A DNA stretch of 64,000 bases from contig NZ_MWUM01000006.1 in NCBI RefSeq assembly GCF_002028455.1, positions 211,286-275,285 on the forward strand, given 5' to 3'. Source of the DNA: Zoogloea sp. LCSB751. Its GTDB lineage: Bacteria; Pseudomonadota; Gammaproteobacteria; Burkholderiales; Rhodocyclaceae. Shown here one piece after another: positions 44,860 through 53,742 of this stretch. The position numbers and the translations under genes are program-made. The notes beneath the pieces are model-generated. The model searched no databases, was not told the DNA's origin, and saw only the letters and a program-made list of their open reading frames with translations. Numbering within the stretch: the stretch's first letter is position 1; each line of letters starts with the position of its first letter.

Positions 44860-45386
44860 TTCTTCGCCTCCTGAGGCGCCTGCTCCTGCAACTGGAGCGT
44901 GCTGATGCGCTCGGTCCATTCACCGCCCACATCCTCGACAAGTTCTTTCAAGGTAACTTCGGATTCACTGATGGCAGTGATCTTCCCGTAATTCTGCCCA
45001 AGATAGTTACCGACCTTGACCTGATGGAGGGTCTTGTCCACGACGATGATGGCATGGGCCTGCCCCTTCTTCATCATGACGCCCACCATCTTGAGCGATT
45101 CGAGCGGATAGGCCTCCAGGGGCTCCCTGCGCCGATTCGCATCGGGCACGAAGGCCGACTTTTTGTCCGGATCCAACTTTGCTGCCTTGAATGGATCAAG
45201 CAGGCCGCTCCCCTGGTAATTCACGACAGATGCTTGGCGGATCGGTGGCAGAGGCTTCAGATTGGGTTTGAGGTCTTTCGACGCATCCGCCATCCAGTCG
45301 CGCAAATCCTGCTGCTGGTCACTGCAACCAGTGAGCAGTACCGAGCCCACCAGGGACACCATCAGAGTCAGTCGCATGATCGTCAC
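44856..45386 (-). CDS. pilP: Type IV pilus assembly lipoprotein PilP
   Basis: A 176-residue lipoprotein (lipobox LLTGC) that links the inner-membrane PilNO complex to the PilQ secretin. PIRQASVVNYQGSGLLDPFKA and VGNYLGQNYGKITAISESEVTLKELVEDVGGEWTER are its conserved core. The GTG at 45386 overlaps the pilO stop by four bases; an ATG at 45377 three codons on is the alternative start. Confidence 0.95.
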   Translation of the reverse strand: MTIMRLTLMVSLVGSVLLTGCSDQQQDLRDWMADASKDLKPNLKPLPPIRQASVVNYQGSGLLDPFKAAKLDPDKKSAFVPDANRRREPLEAYPLESLKMVGVMMKKGQAHAIIVVDKTLHQVKVGNYLGQNYGKITAISESEVTLKELVEDVGGEWTERISTLQLQEQAPQEAKK

Positions 45387-46057
45387 TTGCGCGCCTTTTC
45401 CTTGGCTTTTTCCCTGCGCAGGGTGGCGACTTCCTCATCGTCCAGGTAACGATAGGTAATCGCCGTCGCATCGAATTTCAGGGTGCCATCCTTGAGCGTT
45501 TCAATCGCGACATCGTTCAATGTCACGATGCGGGGCATCTGTGCCACATCGCTGACGAACTCGCCGAGATCGTGGTAATTGCCGGTCACCCGCACGGCAA
45601 TCGGCAACTCCGCGTAAAAATCCTTCAATCCTTCGGAGCCCGGCTTGAAGAGTTCGAACAGCAAGCCGCGCCCCAAACCCGCCTGGTTGATGTCAGCCAG
45701 CAGGGACTCGATCTCGGAACGATTCGGCAACTGCTTCAGCAAGGCACCGAACTGGCGGTCGATCTCAGCCAGTTGCCGCCGGTATTCAGGAAGATTCACG
45801 GCCTGGCGCTTCTTGGACAACCATTCGTCCTTCAGCGTGAGCTCTTCCTTTTCCTTGGCATCCAACGCAGTCAGTTGATCGCTCCAGTCGAACCACCAGC
45901 CACCGACCACGATGACCAGAAAAATAGCCAACAGCGTCGCAAGCCGGGGAAGCAGCGGCCATTGCCCGGGATCATTGGGATCCAGCCCCTGAAAATCCCT
46001 AATCAGGGTCTGGACATCCATCGTCCGGAGATTCTCGATCGACTCCTTGAGACTCAT
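45383..46057 (-). CDS. pilO: Type IV pilus alignment protein PilO
   Basis: A 224-residue inner-membrane protein with one membrane segment (about 38-60, LLPRLATLLAIFLVIVVGGWW), a coiled coil and a ferredoxin-like periplasmic domain (VRVTGNYHDLGEFVSDVAQMPRIV). It pairs with PilN to form the alignment complex. Starts and stops overlap those of pilN and pilP by four bases. Confidence 0.95.
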   Translation of the reverse strand: MSLKESIENLRTMDVQTLIRDFQGLDPNDPGQWPLLPRLATLLAIFLVIVVGGWWFDWSDQLTALDAKEKEELTLKDEWLSKKRQAVNLPEYRRQLAEIDRQFGALLKQLPNRSEIESLLADINQAGLGRGLLFELFKPGSEGLKDFYAELPIAVRVTGNYHDLGEFVSDVAQMPRIVTLNDVAIETLKDGTLKFDATAITYRYLDDEEVATLRREKAKEKARK

Positions 46058-46659
46058 GGCTTGCCTCCCGGAGCATTCCCACTCCCGCTGGGCTTCTGCT
46101 TGCCGGAATCCTCCATCTTGACGCGCTCGATACTTACGTTGAGATTGAATTCGCTGACGCGGCGGGTATTCAGCACCGCGGCCTTGACCTCGACGAGATC
46201 GGCATGCTCGAGATGGGGGGAGGCCTCCAGATTGCGCATCAGGGTGGAGACCCGCGCATTCGACTGCGCATAGCCAGTCAGATTGATCTTGGGACCGGAC
46301 TGCTTGAGGGTCTTGAGGTACACGCCTTCAGGCATCTGACGGACCAACTCATTGAACAGCTGCACGGTTTCCGTGCGATTGGTCTGCAGCGACTCGATGA
46401 CCTGCTTGCGGGACAGCAGCGCATCGGCCTGTTCCCGCAAGCCCTTGATCTCCACGATTTCCTTGTCGAGCACGGAGATTTCCTGCTTGAGAAAGACGTT
46501 CTTCGCATCCTGGCCATCCACATAACCTGCCAGGATCGTGTGCCCGATGAACCACACCACCAGCCCAGCCACTGCTATCAGGGCCGAAAACAGCGCGAAC
46601 TGCTGACGACGCGCCTTGCGCTTCTCTTCCCGGTGGGGAAGCAGGTTGATACGGATCAC
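46054..46659 (-). CDS. pilN: Type IV pilus alignment protein PilN
   Basis: A 201-residue protein starting with the PilM-binding tail IRINLLPHREEKRKARR, then one membrane segment (about 23-45) and a periplasmic domain (QMPEGVYLKTLKQSGPKINLTGYAQS). It binds PilM on the cytoplasmic side and PilO in the membrane. It overlaps both neighbours by four bases. Confidence 0.95.
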   Translation of the reverse strand: MIRINLLPHREEKRKARRQQFALFSALIAVAGLVVWFIGHTILAGYVDGQDAKNVFLKQEISVLDKEIVEIKGLREQADALLSRKQVIESLQTNRTETVQLFNELVRQMPEGVYLKTLKQSGPKINLTGYAQSNARVSTLMRNLEASPHLEHADLVEVKAAVLNTRRVSEFNLNVSIERVKMEDSGKQKPSGSGNAPGGKP

Positions 46660-47732
46660 GAATCGAACCTCCGCAGGGCCAGCCCGCAGGCAACCAGCAA
46701 GGCCGGAGCATCCGCAGCGAGATTCTTCGGCCGCACCTTGGGACCAAGGCTCATATTTGCAAACGGGTTGGCCACCAGGGTGTCTACCTGAGTGCGGCCC
46801 GCGACGGTTTCAGCGAGCCCCGGGATGACCGCACAGCCTCCTGCGAGGACGATGTGATCGACTTGATTGAACTGAGTGGAGGTAAAGAAAAACTGCAGGG
46901 CGCGCGACACTTCCAGCGCCATCGCATCCATGAAGGGGCGCAGCAGGTCGGACTCGTAGCTCTCCGGCAGCGAACCGGTACGCTTGCCGCTCTCGGCCTC
47001 CTCGAGGGACATGCCGAAATGACGCATGATGTCCTGGGTCAGCAGAAAACCGCCAAAAGCCTGCTCGCGGGCGTACACCTGATTACCGTTGCGCAGCACC
47101 GACACGTTCATTACATTGGCCCCCGCATCCACCAAGGCGATGATCTTGTCTTCCCCGCGGTCGGGCAGTTGCTCCTGGACCAGTTCAAAGGCTGCCAGCG
47201 CAGCATAGGACTCGACATCCATCACCAGCGCCTTGAGGCCGGCAGCTTCCGCCGCAGCGACGCGATCCTCGACTTTTTCCTTGCGGGACGCAGCGATCAG
47301 CACCTCGTCCTCGTCGACATTGGAGGCGGCCGGACCAATCACCTGGAAGTCGAGGTTCACTTCGTCAAGCGCGAAGGGAATGTACTGATTCGCCTCCGAC
47401 TCAACCTGCACCTCCAGTTCCTGGTCGCGCAAGCCGGCAGGCAGGATGATCTTCTTGGTGATGACCGCCGATGCAGGCAACGCCAGTGCCACGAAGCGGG
47501 TCGCCGTTGCGAGCCGGCGCCAGCCGCGCCGGATGGCGTCGGAGACCGCTTCCAGATTGACGATATTTCCATCGGACACTGCCTCCCGCGGAAGCGCTTC
47601 GACGGCGTACCGCTCGACCCGATAGCCGCCCCCCGAGACGGTGGACAACTCCACCATCTTGACCGACGACGACGAGATGTCGACACCGACCAAAGGGCGC
47701 GCCCGAGGGCTCAAAAAGGAGATGTCGATCAC
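46656..47732 (-). CDS. pilM: Type IV pilus actin-like ATPase PilM
   Basis: A 358-residue actin/FtsA-fold ATPase. VGVDISSSSVKMVELS is the phosphate-1 motif, ALVDAGANVMNVSVLRNG the phosphate-2 motif and IVLAGGCAVIPGLAETV the adenosine motif. It is the first gene of pilMNOPQ. The divergent class A penicillin-binding protein gene on the other side is a frequent arrangement in beta- and gammaproteobacteria. Confidence 0.96.
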   Translation of the reverse strand: MIDISFLSPRARPLVGVDISSSSVKMVELSTVSGGGYRVERYAVEALPREAVSDGNIVNLEAVSDAIRRGWRRLATATRFVALALPASAVITKKIILPAGLRDQELEVQVESEANQYIPFALDEVNLDFQVIGPAASNVDEDEVLIAASRKEKVEDRVAAAEAAGLKALVMDVESYAALAAFELVQEQLPDRGEDKIIALVDAGANVMNVSVLRNGNQVYAREQAFGGFLLTQDIMRHFGMSLEEAESGKRTGSLPESYESDLLRPFMDAMALEVSRALQFFFTSTQFNQVDHIVLAGGCAVIPGLAETVAGRTQVDTLVANPFANMSLGPKVRPKNLAADAPALLVACGLALRRFDS

Positions 47733-47870
47733 AAAAAGTCCTGAATTTTCTTTATGTTAGACGCAATAACAACAAACTACTTGAGATCCTAACAACAACC
47801 ATGACAAGTGTAAAGGCAAGGCCCGGGAGAATACCGGATTGCATATCGGGCGACAAATCGGGCCTCCTCG

Positions 47871-47876
47871 TATAAT
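47871..47876 (+). promoter_or_regulatory. -10 element for the penicillin-binding protein gene
   Basis: A perfect TATAAT is seen, with only a weak -35 region. Transcription from about 47883 would exclude start codons at 47839 and 47875 and supports the ATG at 47908. Confidence 0.5.
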
Positions 47877-47907
47877 GCGGCACTTTATACAGCCCCCTGC
47901 TCCCGCC

Positions 47908-50184
47908 ATGCGTTGGGTACTCTACCCCTTCATCGCACTCCTCGGCCTTCTGGCCATCGGCCTCGCCATCCTAGCCCTGGCCGTCGCCTTCGCTTGGCCA
48001 ACCCTCCCATCGCTGGAGGCGCTGACCGACTACCATCCCAAGATTCCACTGCGGGTCTACACCGCCGACGGCGCACTGATCGGCGAATACGGCGAGGAAC
48101 GCCGTGCCTTCATCCGCATCCAGGATGTCCCCCCGGTTCTCAAGCATGCCATCCTGGCCGCCGAGGACGACCGCTTCTACCAGCACTCCGGCGTCGACTT
48201 CGCCGGCGTATTGCGGGCGGCAGGCGCCAACCTCGTCACCGGCAGCAAGCGTCAGGGTTCATCCACGATCACCATGCAGGTGGCGCGCAACTTCTTCCTG
48301 ACCCGCGAGAAAACATACTCCCGCAAGCTCTACGAAATCCTGCTGGCCTTCAAGATCGAGCAGAACCTCACCAAGGATCAGATCCTCGAGGTTTACATCA
48401 ACCAGATCTACCTGGGCCGCCGGGCCTACGGCTTCGCCGTTGCCGCTCAGACCTATTTCGGCAAATCCATCCACGACCTTAACGTTCCCGAAGCGGCCAT
48501 GCTGGCCGGCCTGCCGAAAGCGCCGTCGGCCTACAACCCAGTGGTCAACCCGAAGCGTGCCGCCCTGCGCCAGCAATACGTGCTACGCCGCATGACCGAA
48601 CTCGGCTTCATCTCCGAGGCGGAGCACCAGCAGGCGGCCAGTGCTCCGCTGAAGGTCGTCACCGGACCGGCCGACGTCGGCGGCAGCGCCGACTACGTGG
48701 CCGAGATGGCTCGCCAGATCGCCTACGAACAATTCAAGGAAGAGGCCTACACCCGCGGCATCAAGGTCATCACGACGATCAACAAGGCGGAACAGGATGC
48801 CGCCTACCGGGCGCTGCGCCGCGGCATCATGGATTACGACCGTCGCCACGGCTACCGGGGCGCCGAAGGCTACGTGGACCCAACCCGGACCAGCACCGAG
48901 CAGACAGAGGCAATGGACGAGGTCCTCGCCGAAACGCCGGACTACGATGACCTGCAGGCGGCCATCGTGACCCAGGCGGGCAACGGCTCGGTCACCGCCT
49001 ACCGCTACGGCGAGACGATTCGCATCAGCGGCGAGGGCCTGCGCTTTGCTGCGGCCATGCTCAGCGACAAAGCCCCCCCCAACAAGCGCATCCGCCCAGG
49101 TGCAATCGTCCGCGTAGTGCACACGGATACCCGCTGGGAAATAAGCCAGTTGCCGGAGGTCGAGGGCGCCCTGACAGCCGCCGACCCGCGCACGGGAGCC
49201 ATCCGGGCCCTGGTCGGCGGCTTCGACTTCAGCCGCAACAAGTTCAACCACGTTACCCAGGCATGGCGCCAGCCGGGCTCCAGCTTCAAGCCCTTCATCT
49301 ACTCGGCGGCCTTCGAGAAGGGCTATGGCCCCAACAGCATCGTCGACGACTCTCCGATCTCCTTCCCGGCCGGAGATACCGGCAGCCAGGCCTGGGAGCC
49401 GAAGAACTATGACGGCAAATACGACGGACCGATGTCCCTGCGCTCTGCCCTGGCGCGCTCGAAGAACATGGTGTCGATCCGCCTGCTGAAATCCATCGGC
49501 CCCCGTTACGCCCAGGACTACGTCACCAAATTCGGCTTCGACGCCGAGCGCCATCCCGCTTATCTGACCATGGCACTCGGCGCCGGCTCCGTCACACCCT
49601 GGCAGATGCTGCGCGGCTACTCCGTCTTCGCCAACGGCGGATACCGGGTCGAACCCTATCTGGTGAAGGAGATCCAGGACGAAACCGGCAAGGTACTGGC
49701 CCGCGTCGATCCACCGGTAGCCGGAGAGACCGCCGAGCGGACCATCGACGAGCGCAATGCCTACCTGATGGACTCGATGCTGAAAGACGTGGTCCGTCGC
49801 GGCACCGCCGCCAAGGCATTGGTCCTCAAGCGCGGTGATCTGGCCGGCAAGACCGGCACCACCAACGAATACGTGGACGCCTGGTTTTGCGGCTACCAAC
49901 CGACGGTCGTCGCCGTGGCGTGGATCGGCTTCGACCAGCCGCGAAAACTGGGCAGCGGTGAAACCGGTGGAGCAGCTGCGCTGCCAATGTGGATCAACTA
50001 CATGCGCAAGGCCCTCGACGGCACACCCGAGAGCTATCCGACCCCGCCGGACGGCCTGATCCGTATCCAACCGGAGGGGAGCGCCACGGAAGAGCTGATC
50101 TACAAGGAGAATCTGCCGGCCGCGCCTGTGGAAGCCCCGCAGGAGCCCACCAGCCCGCCAGCTGAGGAGGCCCCGCGCAACTAG
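47908..50184 (+). CDS. mrcA: Class A penicillin-binding protein 1A
   Basis: A 758-residue bifunctional peptidoglycan synthase. After a membrane anchor (about 3-28) comes the glycosyltransferase domain with catalytic E86 (AAEDDRFYQHSGVDFAG) and the motifs GSSTITMQVARNFFL and QIYLGRRAYG. The transpeptidase domain has S458 in GSSFKPF (SxxK), SKNM and K648 in GKTGTTNEY. A short OB-like insertion lies between them, as in PBP1A. The tail is proline-rich. The ATG at 47908 starts directly before the anchor and lies just after a TATAAT element; no good Shine-Dalgarno is visible. It is divergent from pilM. Confidence 0.95.
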   Translation: MRWVLYPFIALLGLLAIGLAILALAVAFAWPTLPSLEALTDYHPKIPLRVYTADGALIGEYGEERRAFIRIQDVPPVLKHAILAAEDDRFYQHSGVDFAGVLRAAGANLVTGSKRQGSSTITMQVARNFFLTREKTYSRKLYEILLAFKIEQNLTKDQILEVYINQIYLGRRAYGFAVAAQTYFGKSIHDLNVPEAAMLAGLPKAPSAYNPVVNPKRAALRQQYVLRRMTELGFISEAEHQQAASAPLKVVTGPADVGGSADYVAEMARQIAYEQFKEEAYTRGIKVITTINKAEQDAAYRALRRGIMDYDRRHGYRGAEGYVDPTRTSTEQTEAMDEVLAETPDYDDLQAAIVTQAGNGSVTAYRYGETIRISGEGLRFAAAMLSDKAPPNKRIRPGAIVRVVHTDTRWEISQLPEVEGALTAADPRTGAIRALVGGFDFSRNKFNHVTQAWRQPGSSFKPFIYSAAFEKGYGPNSIVDDSPISFPAGDTGSQAWEPKNYDGKYDGPMSLRSALARSKNMVSIRLLKSIGPRYAQDYVTKFGFDAERHPAYLTMALGAGSVTPWQMLRGYSVFANGGYRVEPYLVKEIQDETGKVLARVDPPVAGETAERTIDERNAYLMDSMLKDVVRRGTAAKALVLKRGDLAGKTGTTNEYVDAWFCGYQPTVVAVAWIGFDQPRKLGSGETGGAAALPMWINYMRKALDGTPESYPTPPDGLIRIQPEGSATEELIYKENLPAAPVEAPQEPTSPPAEEAPRN

Positions 50185-50196
50185 CGAGGCGATCGA

Positions 50197-50221
50197 CCGG
50201 TCAGCCCTTCAGGCTGACCGG
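50197..50221. terminator. Hairpin between convergent mrcA and cyaY
   Basis: CCGGTCAGCC (50197-50206) and GGCTGACCGG (50212-50221) form a perfect 10-bp stem with a 5-base loop that overlaps the last codons of cyaY. No long T-run is seen. Confidence 0.6.
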
Positions 50222-50521
50222 CTCGCCGGCCTGCTCGGTCATGCAGCGAGACAGCACGGCATAGAAATCCGCGCCATCCCGCGTACCCAGCCAGCGCCCG
50301 CCCTGCGGGCGGAAATGGAAGCCACCCGACTTGGCGGCCAGCCAGATTTCCCGCGCGGCGCTATGCCGGTTGACGATGATCTTGGTTCCATTATCGAACT
50401 CCAGTTCGAAAACCCCGCCCGGCTTCACCTCATAGTCGAAATCCAGCTCGCAGGCATCCAGCAGGCTCTCCAGGCGCTCCAGCTCAGCATCCGCCAAGGC
50501 ATTGAAATCCGCTTCGTCCAT
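50201..50521 (-). CDS. cyaY: Iron donor protein CyaY (frataxin)
   Basis: A 106-residue frataxin. It has the acidic N-terminal helix (ADFNALADAELERLESLLDAC) and the beta-sheet motif FELEFDNGTKIIVNRHSAAREIWLAAKSGGFHF. It regulates iron-sulfur cluster assembly through IscS. It is divergent from lptM-lysA, a conserved arrangement in proteobacteria. Confidence 0.96.
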   Translation of the reverse strand: MDEADFNALADAELERLESLLDACELDFDYEVKPGGVFELEFDNGTKIIVNRHSAAREIWLAAKSGGFHFRPQGGRWLGTRDGADFYAVLSRCMTEQAGEPVSLKG

Positions 50522-50568
50522 CGACCCCTCCGTTGTTCTGTTAACATTCCCGTTTTTGCGCGGAATCC

Positions 50569-50757
50569 ATGCGAACCATCGCCATTGCCGCCGCGACCTG
50601 CGGCCTACTCGTCCTCGCCGGCTGCGGCATCAAGGGGCCGCTGTATCTCCCGCAAGTTCCCAAGCCGGCCGCCAGACCGGCTCCGCAGCCCGCCGACGCC
50701 ACCCCGGCGCCGGGCGGCGATCATAACAAACCCGCTCCCCAGGATTCAGTCAAATGA
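50569..50757 (+). CDS. lptM: LPS translocon maturation lipoprotein LptM
   Basis: A 62-residue lipoprotein: signal peptide IAIAAATCGLLVLAGC, then GIKGPLYLP, the signature of LptM (formerly YifL), and a proline-rich tail. In E. coli it helps oxidative maturation of LptD. Its stop overlaps the lysA start by four bases. Confidence 0.9.
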   Translation: MRTIAIAAATCGLLVLAGCGIKGPLYLPQVPKPAARPAPQPADATPAPGGDHNKPAPQDSVK

Positions 50758-52016
50758 CCACCGCACTGCCCGTGCCGACGCTCGCCGCCGGCCCCGCCGG
50801 CCTGACCCTCGAAGGGGTCGCCCTCGCCGACATCGCCGAGCGCTTCGGCACCCCGACCTACGTCTATTCCCGCGCTGCGCTGACCGCTGCCTTCGAGGCC
50901 TACCAACAGGCCCTGGGCCTGCGCAAGGCCCTCGTCTGCTACGCGGTCAAGGCCAACTCCAGCCTAGGCATCCTGTCGGTGTTTGCCAAGCTGGGCGCCG
51001 GTTTCGACATCGTGTCCGGCGGTGAGCTGGCCCGCGTCCTCGCCGCCGGCGGCGACCCCGGCAAGGTGATCTTCTCGGGCGTCGGCAAGAGCGTCGCCGA
51101 AATGCGTTACGCGCTGGAGTCGGGCATCGGCTGTTTCAACGTCGAATCCGCCGCCGAACTGGACCGCCTGAATGAAGTGGCTAGCAGCCTCGGCAAGCGC
51201 GCGCCGATCGCCTTCCGCGTCAATCCGGACGTCAATCCGAACACTCACCCGTACATCTCCACGGGCCTCCGCAGCAACAAGTTCGGCGTGGCCTTCACCG
51301 AGGCCCTCGACCTGTACCGCAAGGCAGCCAAGCTTCCGAACATCGAAATCAGCGGCATCGACTGCCACATCGGCTCCCAACTGCTCGACCCGGCGCCGAT
51401 GGCCGAAGCGGCCGACAAGATCCTGGGCCTGGTGGACCAGCTGGCCCGCGAAGGCATCACGCTCGACCACATCGACCTGGGCGGCGGCCTCGGCATCCGC
51501 TACCGCGACGAAGAGCCGCCGACGCCGACCGAATACCTCAAGCCCCTGCTCGAGCGCTTTGCCGGTCGCGCAGAAGCCCTGTGCTTCGAACCCGGCCGCT
51601 CGCTGGTCGGCAATGCCGGCCTGCTGCTGACCCGCATCGAATACCTCAAGCCCGGCGTCGAGAAGAACTTCGCGATCATCGATGCGGCAATGAACGACCT
51701 GGCCCGCCCCGCGCTGTACGACGCCTACCACGAGATCGTCGCGGTAGCGCCCCGCTCCTTGCCGGCAACCCGCTACGAAGTAGTCGGCCCGATCTGCGAA
51801 AGCGGCGACTTCCTCGGCCACGACCGCGACCTGTCGGTGGAAACCGGCGACCTGCTGGCCATCCTGTCGGCCGGCGCCTACGGCATGACGATGAGCTCCA
51901 ACTACAACACCCGCCCGCGTGCTGCCGAGATTCTGGTGGACGGTACGGAAGTGCACGTCATCCGCGACCGGGAAACCCTCGCCCACCTGCTCGCCGGCGA
52001 ACGCCCGCTGCCCTGA
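50754..52016 (+). CDS. lysA: Diaminopimelate decarboxylase
   Basis: A 420-residue PLP enzyme of the alanine racemase fold that makes lysine from meso-diaminopimelate. The PLP lysine is in CYAVKANSSLGILS; GFDIVSGGELARVLAAG, HIGSQLLDPAP, LGGGLGIRYRDEEPPTP, EPGRSLVGNAGLLLTR and CESGDFLGHDR are the family motifs. It starts with an ATGA overlap on lptM. A strong hairpin follows its stop. Confidence 0.97.
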   Translation: MTTALPVPTLAAGPAGLTLEGVALADIAERFGTPTYVYSRAALTAAFEAYQQALGLRKALVCYAVKANSSLGILSVFAKLGAGFDIVSGGELARVLAAGGDPGKVIFSGVGKSVAEMRYALESGIGCFNVESAAELDRLNEVASSLGKRAPIAFRVNPDVNPNTHPYISTGLRSNKFGVAFTEALDLYRKAAKLPNIEISGIDCHIGSQLLDPAPMAEAADKILGLVDQLAREGITLDHIDLGGGLGIRYRDEEPPTPTEYLKPLLERFAGRAEALCFEPGRSLVGNAGLLLTRIEYLKPGVEKNFAIIDAAMNDLARPALYDAYHEIVAVAPRSLPATRYEVVGPICESGDFLGHDRDLSVETGDLLAILSAGAYGMTMSSNYNTRPRAAEILVDGTEVHVIRDRETLAHLLAGERPLP

Positions 52017-52022
52017 GCTATG

Positions 52023-52060
52023 ACAGCTCTTCAGCCTCATCCATGGGGCTGAAGAGCTGT
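52023..52060 (+). terminator. Strong hairpin after lysA
   Basis: ACAGCTCTTCAGCC (52023-52036) and GGCTGAAGAGCTGT (52047-52060) form a perfect 14-bp stem with a 10-base loop. No T-run follows; a REP-like repeat directly abuts it. Confidence 0.65.
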
Positions 52061-52083
52061 GGGGGCGAACTCATTCGCCCGCC
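52058..52083 (+). repeat. REP-like palindromic repeat, single copy (locus 4)
   Basis: The core GGGCGAACTCATTCGCCC differs by one base from the family consensus. It lies between the convergent lysA and exonuclease genes. Confidence 0.75.
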
Positions 52084-52103
52084 CATGCCCAAACCGGCGT
52101 ATC

Positions 52104-53507
52104 TCAGCCCAGCGGCGTCACCATTGCCCGCCCCGCCGGCGTCTCCAGCCAGCGGACTAGGATACGATAGATGTCGGGGTCGAAACGGCGTTCCGGCAAC
52201 GCCTCCAGCAAGCCTTCCAAAGCGGCTTCGTCATCAACGCTGCCCAGCAGGCACCACCGGTCCACCACATGCGCCGCAGTACGCCCGGTATCGGCGTGGT
52301 GCTCCCGCACCACCACCGCCCCCGGCCACGGCCAACGCCGCAGGCGCAGGCTTTCGAGCACCTTCAGCAACCGTTCGTCGTGCTGGGCGGGGCTTTCCTT
52401 GCCGGCACACACGCCAGCGCAACGGCGCGCCTGATGTGCGAGACACGGCCCTTCGCTCCATGCCTCGGTTCCGATGCGGCGCGGGCACAGCTTGTAGAGG
52501 CTGGCCAGTTCCCGCAGCGCGTTGTCGGCTTCCTTCTTGGTCCGGAAAGTCCCGTAGAGATTCTCCCAGCCCGCCGGATCGCCGCCATTCAGGAGCTCGC
52601 GCTGCAACACCGGACCACGCCTGCGGGCCGTGTCGAAACGCAGGCCGAAGACCGCGGCGGCATCCGCAGGCTGACGGTTCTCGGCCGGCCTCTCGGTACG
52701 GACGAGATGTGATTCGAGCAACAGCGCGCCCAGCTCACCGGCGGTCACCCGCCAGTCCACACGGCGGACCTGCTGGACGATCTTGGCCTCCCGGCCCTTC
52801 AGCTTGTCACCCGCAAAGTGACTCATCACCCGCGAGCGCAGACTGACGCTGCGCCCGACATACAGCGGCGCATCGCTCTCACCGTAGAAGAGGTAGACCC
52901 CCGGCCCCTCGGGCAGGCCTTCGAGCACCCCTTCAGGCAGGCCAGCAGGGCGATTCGGTGCCTTCATCGCCTTGACGATCGCCGCATCGAGCACGTCACG
53001 CTCGAAGCTCCCCGCCACCTGGCCGACGAACTGGAACAGCGCCTCCGTATCGCCAAGGGCGCGATGCCGGGCCGTACAGACGAGCCCGTGGCGCTCGATC
53101 AGGGCGTCGAGACCGTGGCGATGATGCTGGGGGTAAAGGGCGCGCGACAGCTTGACGGTGCACAGCACCGGCGAGTCGAAGGACTGGCCGAGGCGCTGGA
53201 ACTCGTTCTTGATGAAGCCGTAATCGAAACGCGCGTTGTGGGCGACGAAGATGCAGTCCGCGAAGAGGGCACGGACCCGGTCGGCCACCTCGGCGAAAGG
53301 CGGCGCGTCGGCCACCATGTCGTCGGTGATGCCGACCAGACTCTGGATGTTCGGCGGAATGGTCCGCCCGGGATTGACCAGGGTGGACCACCGCTCGACC
53401 AGTTCACCGTCTTCGACCCGCAGGATCGCGATTTCGGTTATCCGGTCTTCCACCGGGTTGGCCCCGGTGGTCTCTACGTCGATGAAGGCAAGTTTGGGAG
53501 CGAGCAA
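52104..53507 (-). CDS. DEDD exonuclease fused to UvrC-like GIY-YIG nuclease region
   Basis: A 467-residue fusion of a DnaQ-like 3'-5' exonuclease (about 1-175; LAFIDVETTGANPVEDRITEIAI, HNARFDYGFIKNEF, HRALGDTEALF) and a GIY-YIG endonuclease of UvrC/Cho type (about 200-290; GPGVYLFYGESDAPLYVGRSVSLRSRV), followed by the Cys-rich stretch CLAHQARRCAGVCAGKESP common to UvrC. Such fusions are known as DNA polymerase III epsilon-like proteins of unclear repair function. No ATG gives the exonuclease start: a TTG at 53507, seven bases after the DUF3460 stop, is chosen. A longer frame runs antisense-like through the DUF3460 gene. Confidence 0.85.
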   Translation of the reverse strand: MLAPKLAFIDVETTGANPVEDRITEIAILRVEDGELVERWSTLVNPGRTIPPNIQSLVGITDDMVADAPPFAEVADRVRALFADCIFVAHNARFDYGFIKNEFQRLGQSFDSPVLCTVKLSRALYPQHHRHGLDALIERHGLVCTARHRALGDTEALFQFVGQVAGSFERDVLDAAIVKAMKAPNRPAGLPEGVLEGLPEGPGVYLFYGESDAPLYVGRSVSLRSRVMSHFAGDKLKGREAKIVQQVRRVDWRVTAGELGALLLESHLVRTERPAENRQPADAAAVFGLRFDTARRRGPVLQRELLNGGDPAGWENLYGTFRTKKEADNALRELASLYKLCPRRIGTEAWSEGPCLAHQARRCAGVCAGKESPAQHDERLLKVLESLRLRRWPWPGAVVVREHHADTGRTAAHVVDRWCLLGSVDDEAALEGLLEALPERRFDPDIYRILVRWLETPAGRAMVTPLG

Positions 53508-53514
53508 TACCCGC

Positions 53515-53703
53515 TCAGCCTTCAGTGGAGTATGGATAGGGCTTCTGAGCGACGCGGCCGGCCGCGTACTCGCGCTGGGTTTCCAGGTCCTGCGGCTTGT
53601 CCCACCACAGGGCGCGGCCCTTCTTCTGCTCCTCGACCTGCTCCGGATGCTTCTCCATCCATTCGCGCATGAACTTGGTGTGCTCGGACTCGTAACCTGC
53701 CAT
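53515..53703 (-). CDS. DUF3460 family protein
   Basis: A 62-residue protein, MAGYESEHTKFMREWMEKHP followed by EQVEEQKKGRALWWDKPQDL. This family is essentially confined to betaproteobacteria and has no known function. It has no membrane segment. GGGAGA lies before the ATG. It is on the strand of spoT, upstream of the exonuclease fusion. Confidence 0.9.
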   Translation of the reverse strand: MAGYESEHTKFMREWMEKHPEQVEEQKKGRALWWDKPQDLETQREYAAGRVAQKPYPYSTEG

Positions 53704-53742
53704 GTGGATCTCCCTTTATAAGCGGCGTGGATTCTAGCAGCC

